Below, in pieces: positions 1 through 8,392 of a stretch of DNA of 64,000 bases. Source of the stretch: Aureococcus anophagefferens. Taxonomy: Eukaryota; Sar; Pelagophyceae; Pelagomonadales; Pelagomonadaceae. The stretch lies in NCBI RefSeq assembly GCF_000186865.1, contig NW_008705575.1, positions 402,152-466,151 of the forward strand. The letters run 5' to 3'. The notes under the pieces are model-generated. The model was not told the origin of the DNA and ran no database searches. It was given only the letters and a program-made list of their open reading frames with translations. The translations under genes and the position numbers were made by a program. How positions within the stretch are numbered: position 1 is the stretch's first letter; every line of letters starts with the position of its first letter.

Positions 1-40
1 CTTCACTCACCGGGCCGCCGGATCCGCCACCAGCTTACCT

Positions 41-919
41 CTAGTCCAGGAAGCCGAGCCCCAGCGCGGCCCGCGCCTGCTCGTAGATCGTCGTGCCCAG
101 GGCGAAGGTCCCGACGAGGCGCGCGTACTGCGCCGCGCAGCCGCGGAAGAAGGCGGCGGGCCCGCCGCGCCGCGCCATGTCGCGCGCGCAGTCCCAGACG
201 GAGCCGCTCGTCCGCGACGCCTGGTAGCGCGTCTGGAGCGCGTCCGCGGGCGCCGCGAGGATCGTCGCCGCCAGGGCCGCCGACGTCGACGCGACGAGGT
301 GCAGCAGCGGACCGTCGGCGACGCCGCGGGCCTTGAGCCGCGACTTGCAAAAGTCGTAGCCGAGCATCTGGCCGCAGGTGATGCAGCCGCCGCGGACCAC
401 GAGCGCGGACGCGCCCTTCCAGAGGCGGCGCGGCACGAGGTCCCGCCGCAGCAGCAGCGGCGCGCGGCCGTCGAGCTCCGCCGCGGCCTGCGCCCGCGTC
501 TTGAGAAGCCAGAACGGCGCCGTCGCGAGGTACGCCGCGGAGCCGCAGAGCAGGCCCGCCGCCGCCATCGCGGCCGGCGCCTTCGGCCCGTCGCCGGGCG
601 CGAGCGCGTCGCGCGCGACCGGGTAGAAGCCCATGCGGGCGCCCTGCGACGTCGACACCGCGAGGACGTTGGCGGCGAGGCCCGGCCGCCAGAGGCCGCG
701 CCAGAGGCCCTCGCGCTGCACGACGCGCCGCGCGAACTGGAGCACGCCCGTCGTTCGTTCCGTCGACGCCTGCCAGCGGATGCGCAGGCAGTCCACGGCG
801 TTGAAGAGCGACGGCTGCGCGACGCCGGCGATGGCCGCGGCGGCGATGTTGCCGGCGAGGCCCGCGGCCGCACCGCTGCTCTGCTGGCCAGCAGTGCCTG
901 CGCCGTTGCTCTGCGGCAT
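41..919 (-). CDS. Mitochondrial carrier family (SLC25-like) protein
   Basis: A 292-residue protein with three tandem halves typical of inner-membrane solute carriers. Each repeat keeps a version of the signature P-x-D/E-x-x-K/R-x-K/R-x-Q: AVDCLRIRWQ (41-50), PFWLLKTRAQ (135-144) and PADALQTRYQ (224-233). All three are imperfect: the first lacks the Pro, the second has Trp for the acidic residue, and the third has Gln for the basic one. The salt-bridge network is therefore degenerate and the substrate cannot be read from sequence. Length is normal for the family. The start is an ATG and the gene is intronless. It diverges from the kinase-like gene at 1048 across about 130 bp. Family membership is fairly sure; substrate and activity are not. 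Confidence 0.8.
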   Translation of the reverse strand: MPQSNGAGTAGQQSSGAAAGLAGNIAAAAIAGVAQPSLFNAVDCLRIRWQASTERTTGVLQFARRVVQREGLWRGLWRPGLAANVLAVSTSQGARMGFYPVARDALAPGDGPKAPAAMAAAGLLCGSAAYLATAPFWLLKTRAQAAAELDGRAPLLLRRDLVPRRLWKGASALVVRGGCITCGQMLGYDFCKSRLKARGVADGPLLHLVASTSAALAATILAAPADALQTRYQASRTSGSVWDCARDMARRGGPAAFFRGCAAQYARLVGTFALGTTIYEQARAALGLGFLD

Positions 920-1047
920 CGCGGCGCCGCGCGTGACCTGACTACGCTGCCAACAATGAGCTCATGCCCGAAATTGCCACAAGGATCTCACAAGGACATG
1001 ACGTTTGATTGAGGCTCAATTTGAGTGCACCTTGCATCTGCGACGCG

Positions 1048-2292
1048 ATGGTCTCGCTGCTTGTGACCATCCGCGAGGGCACGTGGATCGCCTGCACGGC
1101 CGCAAAAGTGCTCATGACGCTCGCCTTCGACCGGCTGTGCCGCGTCTTCGCCCACAGCGACATCCCGCTGTCCGTGGCGGCCCTCAACACACCGGAGACG
1201 ATGAGCGCGCTGCTGCGCACGCGCGTCGAGCGCGTCGCGTCGGACCGCGAAAAACAAACCCTCTCGGAGCGGGCGCAGCTCGGCGCCGGCGGCACGGGCA
1301 CGTGCCGGTCCTGGCTCGCGCTGGGCCTCGCGGACGGCGGCGAGCGGCGCGTCTTTTGCAAGCTGCCCGCGGCGACCACCTTCGAGGCCATGTTTCTGAC
1401 GGTTTTCGGAGTCTACAAGAACGAGGTCGACTTCTACGCGCAGCTCCCCGCGCTCCGGAGCCGCTTCCGGCCGGGCTTGTTCGGGGACGTCCACGTCGCG
1501 ACGCGGCGGCGGTGCCGCTTCGCGCTCGTGCTCGAGGATATTAGCGCGCGGCCCGGTGGCATAGACCTCCCCACGGCCAAGTCGCCGCACCCGGCGCCCC
1601 AGGTCCGCGCGGCGCTCGCCGCCTACGCGGCGCTCCATTCCGCTACGTGGAACGACGTGCCGCCGGGCGTCTGGACCGACGCGACGTCGTGCCGAAGGGT
1701 AGGAGGAGCGCCGACGCGGCCGCCCTTCCTGCGGGTCGTCGCCGACGCCACGCTCAAAGCGGTGCTCCGGCGGTTCCCGGGCCTGCTGCCGCCCGATGTG
1801 GAAGCGACGTACCGCCATTTCCTCGCGAACTACGCCGCGGTCCGACGGCACTGGAGCTCGGGCGTCTTGTGCCTCGCGCACGGCGACGCGCACCTTGGGA
1901 ACATCGCCTTCGCGAAGGAGACGGGTCTCGCGACGTTCTACGACCTGCAGTGCGTCGCCGCGGAGCACCCGATGAGGGACGTCGCGTACCATTTGCAGAT
2001 CTCCTGCGACGCGAGTGACCTCGCGGCGAACGAGCGCGCCTACGTCGCGCACTACGTCGCCGAGCTCCGGCGCCTCCGGCCCGACGCGACCTTGACCGAG
2101 GCCGACGCCTGGGCCGGCTACCGGCTCCACGCGCTCTGGGCGCTCTGCGCGCTCGTCATCTCCGCGGGCGCGTCGGACCTCTTCGAGGAGTCCATGGCCC
2201 GGCTCACGATCTCCCGCGTCGTCGCCGCCATGCAGCGCATCGACTCGCGGGGCGCGCTCGACGACGTCGTCCGGCGCGAGGGCGGGGCGTAA
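1048..2292 (+). CDS. APH/ecdysteroid-kinase-like (EcKL/CHK) phosphotransferase
   Basis: A 414-residue small-molecule kinase-fold protein. It has a glycine-rich loop (LGAGGTGT, about residues 78-85), a following VFCKLP strand carrying the likely ATP lysine, the Brenner-type catalytic motif HGDAHLGN (His about 278) and the metal-binding DLQ (Asp about 299). HGDxHxxN with D-x-Q is the pattern of EcKL/CHK kinases and aminoglycoside phosphotransferases. The first in-frame ATG is at 1048; upstream codons in frame start from TTG, which I do not accept for a eukaryote. The substrate is unknown; choline-like compounds, sterols or other small alcohols are possible. The stop at 2290-2292 lies at the start of a tandem repeat whose later copies resemble the end of this gene. 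Confidence 0.75.
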   Translation: MVSLLVTIREGTWIACTAAKVLMTLAFDRLCRVFAHSDIPLSVAALNTPETMSALLRTRVERVASDREKQTLSERAQLGAGGTGTCRSWLALGLADGGERRVFCKLPAATTFEAMFLTVFGVYKNEVDFYAQLPALRSRFRPGLFGDVHVATRRRCRFALVLEDISARPGGIDLPTAKSPHPAPQVRAALAAYAALHSATWNDVPPGVWTDATSCRRVGGAPTRPPFLRVVADATLKAVLRRFPGLLPPDVEATYRHFLANYAAVRRHWSSGVLCLAHGDAHLGNIAFAKETGLATFYDLQCVAAEHPMRDVAYHLQISCDASDLAANERAYVAHYVAELRRLRPDATLTEADAWAGYRLHALWALCALVISAGASDLFEESMARLTISRVVAAMQRIDSRGALDDVVRREGGA

Positions 2293-2518
2293 TTTTCGAG
2301 CGTGGACGACTTCAACGAGACGTTCAATTACTAGTTCAACATCTCACCGACGCAGCGAGACGCAGCGAGATAATTTTTGAGCGTGTGACGACTTCAACGA
2401 GACGTTCAATTACTGGTCCACCTCTCACCGACGTCGCGCGCGAGGGCGGGGGCAATTTTTGGGCGTGTGACGACTTCAACGAGACGTTAGATTACTGGAC
2501 ATCTCGGCGCTCGAGACG
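2290..2518. repeat. Tandem repeat of about 82 bp running into the assembly gap
   Basis: Three imperfect units begin at about 2291, 2372 and 2454. Each carries aatttttgagcgtgtgac-like sequence followed by gacttcaacgagacgttcaa and attactgg. The segment before the third unit (about 2430-2453, cgcgcgcgagggcggggg) echoes the last codons of the upstream kinase gene, so the unit seems to include its 3' end. The repeat runs into the N gap, which probably explains the failed assembly. Confidence 0.75.
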
Positions 2519-3378
2519 NNNNNNNNNNNNNNNNNNNNNNNNNNNNNNNNNNNNNNNNNNNNNNNNNNNNNNNNNNNNNNNNNNNNNNNNNNNNNNNNNN
2601 NNNNNNNNNNNNNNNNNNNNNNNNNNNNNNNNNNNNNNNNNNNNNNNNNNNNNNNNNNNNNNNNNNNNNNNNNNNNNNNNNNNNNNNNNNNNNNNNNNNN
2701 NNNNNNNNNNNNNNNNNNNNNNNNNNNNNNNNNNNNNNNNNNNNNNNNNNNNNNNNNNNNNNNNNNNNNNNNNNNNNNNNNNNNNNNNNNNNNNNNNNNN
2801 NNNNNNNNNNNNNNNNNNNNNNNNNNNNNNNNNNNNNNNNNNNNNNNNNNNNNNNNNNNNNNNNNNNNNNNNNNNNNNNNNNNNNNNNNNNNNNNNNNNN
2901 NNNNNNNNNNNNNNNNNNNNNNNNNNNNNNNNNNNNNNNNNNNNNNNNNNNNNNNNNNNNNNNNNNNNNNNNNNNNNNNNNNNNNNNNNNNNNNNNNNNN
3001 NNNNNNNNNNNNNNNNNNNNNNNNNNNNNNNNNNNNNNNNNNNNNNNNNNNNNNNNNNNNNNNNNNNNNNNNNNNNNNNNNNNNNNNNNNNNNNNNNNNN
3101 NNNNNNNNNNNNNNNNNNNNNNNNNNNNNNNNNNNNNNNNNNNNNNNNNNNNNNNNNNNNNNNNNNNNNNNNNNNNNNNNNNNNNNNNNNNNNNNNNNNN
3201 NNNNNNNNNNNNNNNNNNNNNNNNNNNNNNNNNNNNNNNNNNNNNNNNNNNNNNNNNNNNNNNNNNNNNNNNNNNNNNNNNNNNNNNNNNNNNNNNNNNN
3301 NNNNNNNNNNNNNNNNNNNNNNNNNNNNNNNNNNNNNNNNNNNNNNNNNNNNNNNNNNNNNNNNNNNNNNNNNNNNNN
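2519..3378. other. Assembly gap (860 N)
   Basis: A run of undetermined bases. It truncates the C-terminal part of the glycosyltransferase-like gene on the minus strand and hides the end of the tandem repeat. No feature can be called inside it. Confidence 0.99.
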
Positions 3379-4418
3379 ACGCGTCGTCCGCGAACTCGAG
3401 GACCGCGCCGTGGCCTGCGCGGGGCTCCCCGTCGCCCGACGACGAAAGCTCGTTCCCGGGCGCGGGCCGCGCGCGCTGCAGCCAGAGCTCGACGACGTCG
3501 CCGGCGTTGAACGGCGCGCGGCACGCCCAGTAGTCCCGGTCCGGACTCTCGAGGAGCGCGTCCGCGTGGCGCCGGGTCGTGAGGAACGCCCAGTCCCACT
3601 TCCGCCACGGGCGCAGGTCGCCCGGCGAGCTCGGGCGCCGCGACGCCTCCAGGGCCCCGTGCGGCGGCGCGTCGGCGGCGGCGGGCGCGGTCCGCGCCGC
3701 GTGTTTGGGCGGCGTCGGCGACCAGGGCAGCCCGCCCCAGAGGCACCAGGGCAGCAGCGGCCTGTACCAGAGCAGGTCGGGACGGGCGTAGAGGACCCAG
3801 TCGAAGCGCTTCCCCGTCGCCCGCTCGTCCCCGGAGACGAGGCCGTGGCACTTCTGGCGATTCCGGAGCTGGCCCACGAGAGACCTGCGGGCGGCCGTCG
3901 CGGGAAGGGCCCCGAACACGGACCGCGCGGGAGCGCGACTGCTCGTAGTGCTTCGAGAGGCGGTGGACGTTCGCCCCCGGCTTTCCCGTGAACGCCTTGT
4001 AGTTCTTGCAGTGGCTCGCCTCTGACGACTCGCGGACCTCGGGCTCGTCGACGACGGTCGCGTTGATCGCGCCGAGGCGCCGGAGCGCGCGCGACACGCG
4101 GTCGCGGTCGCCGTGCAGCACGCCGTCGTAGCGCGCGCGGTCGTCGCCGCGCACGTCGCGCAGGACGACGTACGCGAAGAAGCGCGCGTCGGCGCCGAGC
4201 GCGCGCAGCACGTTCTCGCGGAGGGACTCGTGCACGAGCGCTCGTTCGAAGGTGCGCGCCGCCCCGGCGACGCACACGGCGACGCGCGGCGCGTCGCCGG
4301 CCGCGCAGAGCATCTCGGGTACGGAGGCGGTCGGGAGGGTAGGGGCTGCACGGGTCGAACAGCACACGACGAGCAGCACGAGGCGCCGAGCCATCATCGG
4401 ACCGAGGCGCCGAGCCAT
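3379..4418 (-). CDS. Secretory glycosyltransferase-like protein, 3' end lost in gap
   Basis: The N-terminus is a hydrophobic signal or anchor (RRLVLLVVCC) followed by APRVAVCVAGAARTF, a pattern seen at the start of many algal and plant Golgi glycosyltransferase-like proteins. After a frame change the protein continues as QKCHGL..., DWVLYARPDLLWY and WDWAFLTTRRHADALL, again typical of this loosely defined group. The break is explained by a 55-nt GT-AG intron at 3923-3869: phase 0, exons joining SRSRA to LRNRQKC. The start region is internally duplicated, giving ATGs at 4418, 4397 and 4394. The ARPDL patch could bind a nucleotide sugar, but no family or substrate can be assigned. It diverges from the GT8-sulfotransferase fusion at 4740. 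Confidence 0.6.
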
Positions 4419-4739
4419 CAGACCGGGCTGCCTTGCCGCGCCATCACACCTTGCTGCTTTGCCGTCGGCGACCGCCATGCTGCGGGACTCGACCGCCATG
4501 CTGCGAGATGCTGCTTTGCCGTCAAACCATGGGTCCAAGGTGGCTGCGAGATCACCATAAGCTGCCCCTTCAATTACTTGGTCAACGATTGTAATTGAAG
4601 TACAATCAATTTCTTGACAAGCGCAATGCGACGCAATATGCGCGACTCGCACCGACGCCCCATATGCGCAGCGACGCCCCACATGGGCAGCCCCACAAGC
4701 GCAGCGACGCCCCATGTGCGCGACTCGCACCGACGCTAG
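4419..4739. promoter_or_regulatory. Divergent intergenic region with repeats and an inverted repeat
   Basis: This separates two divergent glycan-related genes. It holds repeated gctgctttgccgtc and gaccgccatgctgcg blocks (about 4450-4530). A perfect inverted repeat has 10-nt arms CTTCAATTAC (4568-4577) and GTAATTGAAG (4591-4600) around a 13-nt spacer. The sequence cgcgactcgcaccgacgc occurs at 4641 and again 78 bp later, with short cgacgcccca repeats between. The inverted repeat is the best candidate regulatory site; its role is inference. Confidence 0.45.
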
Positions 4740-7241
4740 ATGCGGCTGCTCGTCGCGTGGCTGCTGCCGCTGGCGCGGGGCGCCTTCGACGGCGACGCGC
4801 GCTTCGAGGCCGCCTGCGCGGCGCCGGCGCGGCGCCGCTTCGCGGTCATGGCCTGCGCCTGCACGAACGAGGGCCCGTCGTCGCCGACGCAGCACCTCGG
4901 CGCCATGGGAGAGCTCGCCAGGGCGACGGCCCTGGGCGACATGCTCGCGGCGGCGCTGCCGCGCGGCGCCGACGGCGGCCGCGCGGCCGACGCGGTGCTG
5001 CTGCTCAGCGGCTACTACTCGGACGCGCGCGTGAGTCCCCGCGACGCCGCCGGCCGCTTCACCGTGTCGCGGAGCCCGGGCCCGCGCGCGCCGCGCAGCG
5101 GCCACGAGCGACGCGGCTTCTGGGGCGCCGCGGGGCCCATGGCCGGCATGCGCGTCCTCAACTCGACGACGCTGGCGTTCGACGGCCGGCGCCTCGACCT
5201 CGGCCGCTGGGACCGGCTCGTCGCCGTCGACCGGTCGACGCTGCACTTCGCCGTCAAGTCGGAGCGGTCGGACGCCTACCGCGACACGTTCTGGAACTTG
5301 AGCGCATGCAGGAGCGGAGCGACGGCCAGTGCACGTCCATGAAGATCTTCGCCTGGCGCTTCACGGCCTACGACGGCGTGCTGCTCCTCGACTCGGACGT
5401 GTGCCCCCTATCGCCCCTGGCGCCCTTCCTCCATAGGGCCTGCGACGCGGGCGTCGCGTTCCTCGCGTCCAACGAGCGGCGCCGCGGCGTCTCGTACCTC
5501 GGACTGAACAGCCACATGGCGCGGCTCGGGGCCCCACGAGGGTGATTCGACGTCGCTTCAACGTGGGTGTGCCGCGCGCGCGCGTTTCAACATATACTTC
5601 GAGAGCGCTCCGAGAGATGATCGCTCGTCCACGAATCAGCCGAAACGAGCGGGAAACGGCCGAGAGAGGAGCCTTTGGAGTTGGGAAGTTCGCACCTGTT
5701 ACCTGCCCAGGTGTGGCTCCGGCCCGACCTGCTCATCTTCGAGGTGCTCCGCGACAAGGCGGCCCTCGGCGATTTCATGACCTACACGAACGGCGAGCAG
5801 GACGTCCTCGAGACGCTCTTCTCGCCCCACGCGAACGAGCGCTACCTCGAGCGCGTCGGCGGCTTGCCGGAGCACGTGCACCGCAAGACCTGCGCGGCCA
5901 AGGAGGGCGGCGTCGCCATCGCCGTGCGCGACGCCGGCGCCCGGGCGCCCGCGCCGCCGAAGCTGGCGCCCGCGGCGCCGCGCGCGCCCCCGAAACCGAA
6001 GACGCGCGTCGACGCCGCGGCGTCGCCGAGGGAGCCGCGGGCGCCGCGGGCGCCGAGGGAGCCGCGGAGCCGGGACCCGCCGAGAAAGCCGCGGGCGCCG
6101 AGCGAGCCTCGATCGCCGAGCGAGCCGCGGCCCCGGGACGCGCGCGCGCCGCTCCCGCGCGAGCCCCTCGCGCCGTCGTACCGCGGCTACTACTGCGACG
6201 CGTCGGACCGCAAGTGCCACACGGAGTCGGGCAAGTGCTGGGCGGCGCGCGCCTGCGACCCCGGCGTCGACCGCCGGCCGCGCGACCGGCCCGGGGCCGA
6301 CAAGGTCTTCCTCTACCACATGCGCAAGGCGGGCGGCACGACGCTCCACGCGCACCTCAAGCGGCGGTGCCGCGCCTACGACACCGTCGAGTGGTTCTCG
6401 CCGGACACGCCGCGGGCCCGGAACGGCGTCGAGTGACGGGCGCGTGTGTTCGCGCCGGGGCACGAGAAGAAGCCCGACCCTGTCGCCCTCGGTAGGCCAA
6501 AAACGCGTTCCGCCTCTCGTCCTTCCGCGAGCCCGTGGCGCGCGCGGTCTCCGCCTACGTCTTCGAGGGCGCGGCGCCCGCGTGCCACGCGAGGCCGCGG
6601 GCCTCGCGCCGTGCGTCGCGCGCCTCGCGAGCGTCGACGCGGGTGGCTTCCCGCGCTGGCTCGAGGCCTCGCGGTCGCGCCAGGCGGAGGCCTTCGACGT
6701 GCCCATCGCCACGATGCAGAGCCTCGAGGGCGTCCGCGACTGCGAGCGGTGGCGGCGCGCGCCGTGGGGCCCGCCGGGCGGCAACCGCGTCTGCGACCGG
6801 CTCTACATCGCCAACTACTACGTGAAGACGCTCCTCGCGGGCGACGCCGCAGCGGCCGCGGCCTGCGGCGACGCGCGGACGGCCCCGCTGACCGCGTGCC
6901 ACGTCGGCCGCGCGAAGGCCGCCGTCGCGCGGCTCTTCGACTGCGTGCTCCTCGTCCGGGAAACCGGCGGCGGCTTCCGCGCGGCGGCGCCGAACGCGTC
7001 GCGCGGCGCCTGCCTCGACGGCGCGCCGCCCTGCGCGCGCCTCGACTACGGCGCCCTCGAGCCCTGGTCCCCCGAGGGCCACCAGCACGCCGTCGGGCCC
7101 GCCGACGCGCCGCTCGCGGAGAAACGCGCGGCCCTCGTCGCCGGCGTCTACGCCCAGGCCGCCGCGATCGAGGGCCTCCGCCGCGAGAACGCACCGGACC
7201 TCGAGCTCTGGGCCTGGCTCCAGGGGCTGCCCGACCGATAG
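4740..7241 (+). CDS. GT8-like glycosyltransferase fused to a sulfotransferase domain
   Basis: A signal or anchor peptide (MRLLVAWLLPLARGAF) leads into a glycogenin/GT8-like domain with the DSD metal site in YDGVLLLDSDVCPL, GLNSHMVWLRPDLL and GEQDVLETLF. A Pro/Arg-rich linker follows, then a sulfotransferase-like domain with a PAPS P-loop (LYHMRKAGGTTL) and a 3'-phosphate-binding motif (SFREPVARAVSAY). Proposed introns are 5253-5311 (59 nt, GT-AG), an introner at 5519-5710 and 6428-6495 (68 nt, GT-AG); each restores a family-consistent join. One more frame change near 6570-6594 is unresolved: a tiny intron, an assembly indel or a genuine lesion. It probably acts in the Golgi on sulfated polysaccharide. 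Fusion as one gene is likely but depends on these joins. Confidence 0.6.
5519..5710 (+). mobile_element. Introner family A, copy 1 (192 nt, GC-AG)
   Basis: The intron starts at the left duplication copy GCGCGGCT and ends CCTGCCCAG just before the right copy GTGTGGCT (6/8 identical). Splicing joins LNSHM to VWLRPDLL in phase 0. The left terminal repeat is eroded, and this copy is 8 nt shorter than the other three, so it is probably the oldest. Internal sequence matches the family core (gatgatcgctcgtcca, atcagccgaaacgag). Confidence 0.85.
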
Positions 7242-7243
7242 CA

Positions 7244-8194
7244 GCATGGTCGCTGACGCTCGACGTCGACGACACCACCGTCACCTCGACGCTGGGCCAC
7301 GCGGGCCCGCTCGGCCCGGACGTCGCGGACGTGACCGGGTCCTGGACCCTCGCCTGGGACGACGAGAGCTACGCCGCGTCCTTCGAGTGGGACCACGACG
7401 TGACGGACTGGGCCGCGGCGTCGCACGCGCTCGCGGTCGACGTCGACGGCACGTGGGAGTGGTCCGGGGCGACCGTCGCCTTCGCCCTCGCCGGCGACGC
7501 GAGCGACGCCGCGAGCGTGACCCTGTCGACGATTTCCCTCGATCTGGACCTCAACGACACGCCCGTGACCGTCGACGGCGCGCTGAGCTGGGCCTACGGC
7601 GCGGGCCTCGTCCTCGCGGTCGACGCGACCATCGTCGCCGACGGCGACGTCTGGCTCGACGGCCTCGACCTCGACTTCGCCATGTCCATGAAGGGCATGG
7701 GCGCCTGGGGCCTCGGCGGCCTCGAGGACCCGGACGTCTTCAACGACATGGCCTGCGAGCTCTTGATCGACGAGGCCTCGTCGACGTTCTACTTCATGGA
7801 AGGCCGCGCGGAAAAGTCCCAGCAGACCGTGGCGACGTCCATCGACTTCGCGGACTACCCCGACTACGACGACGACGCGTTCTGGGAAGGCGCAGACGAG
7901 GAGTGCGACGACGAGGATTGGTACTCCTGGGAGGGCTTCGATTACTGCCCGGCCCCGTCCTGCAACCCCGACGCGTGCCGCGACTGGGGCGAGGACTGCT
8001 GCGCGGGGACCGAGTGGGGCGAGACGGCCACGTGCGACTACGGCCTCAGTCCTTACCCCGCGATCCCGACCGGCGAAGATGGAACCAGTTGCTCCTACAC
8101 GTGCTGCCCCGACGGCTTCCTCGACGCGGCCCCGGCGACGCGCGCGCCCGCGTTCCTGGCCGCGGCCGCGCTCCTCCTCGCGTCGCTCCTCTGA
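7244..8194 (+). CDS. Cys-rich surface protein with GPI-type C-terminus; 5' end unresolved
   Basis: An open frame of about 316 codons with no acceptable ATG at its start. The first half is a low-complexity, beta-like Thr/Asp/Val/Ala sequence with alternating patterns such as LTLDVDDTTVTSTLG and ALAVDVDGTWEWSG. An acidic Cys-rich part follows (CDDEDWYSW, CPAPSCNPDACRDWGEDCC, SCSYTCCPDG). It ends in a small-residue stretch and a hydrophobic tail (APAFLAAAALLLASLL) with nothing after it, which is the pattern of a GPI-anchor signal. A GPI protein needs a signal peptide, so an upstream exon is missing or lies within the preceding gene. An ATG at 7246 is one base out of frame. It may even be the last part of the preceding fusion gene. 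No family recognised. Confidence 0.5.
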   Translation, partial: AWSLTLDVDDTTVTSTLGHAGPLGPDVADVTGSWTLAWDDESYAASFEWDHDVTDWAAASHALAVDVDGTWEWSGATVAFALAGDASDAASVTLSTISLDLDLNDTPVTVDGALSWAYGAGLVLAVDATIVADGDVWLDGLDLDFAMSMKGMGAWGLGGLEDPDVFNDMACELLIDEASSTFYFMEGRAEKSQQTVATSIDFADYPDYDDDAFWEGADEECDDEDWYSWEGFDYCPAPSCNPDACRDWGEDCCAGTEWGETATCDYGLSPYPAIPTGEDGTSCSYTCCPDGFLDAAPATRAPAFLAAAALLLASLL

Positions 8195-8392
8195 GCCCCA
8201 TCCCGTGCCGCCCCTCTCATCGCGAGGGAGATCGGACCGGCCCACCCCTCTCTCAAGTGCCAACGGCCGAGCTCTCCCGCTTCCGAGCACTCCCGCGGTT
8301 CCCCCTTACGTTTAGAGACGCGTCAAGCCAACGTGCCCCTACGTCGCAACTCGCCGAGGAGCGGGCCTTAGGGAGCCCCCCGCGCCGCGCGG

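Noticed and set aside
2487..3378. Open frames spanning the N gap
   Set aside because: Undetermined bases cannot be read; only the sequence up to 3379 is used.
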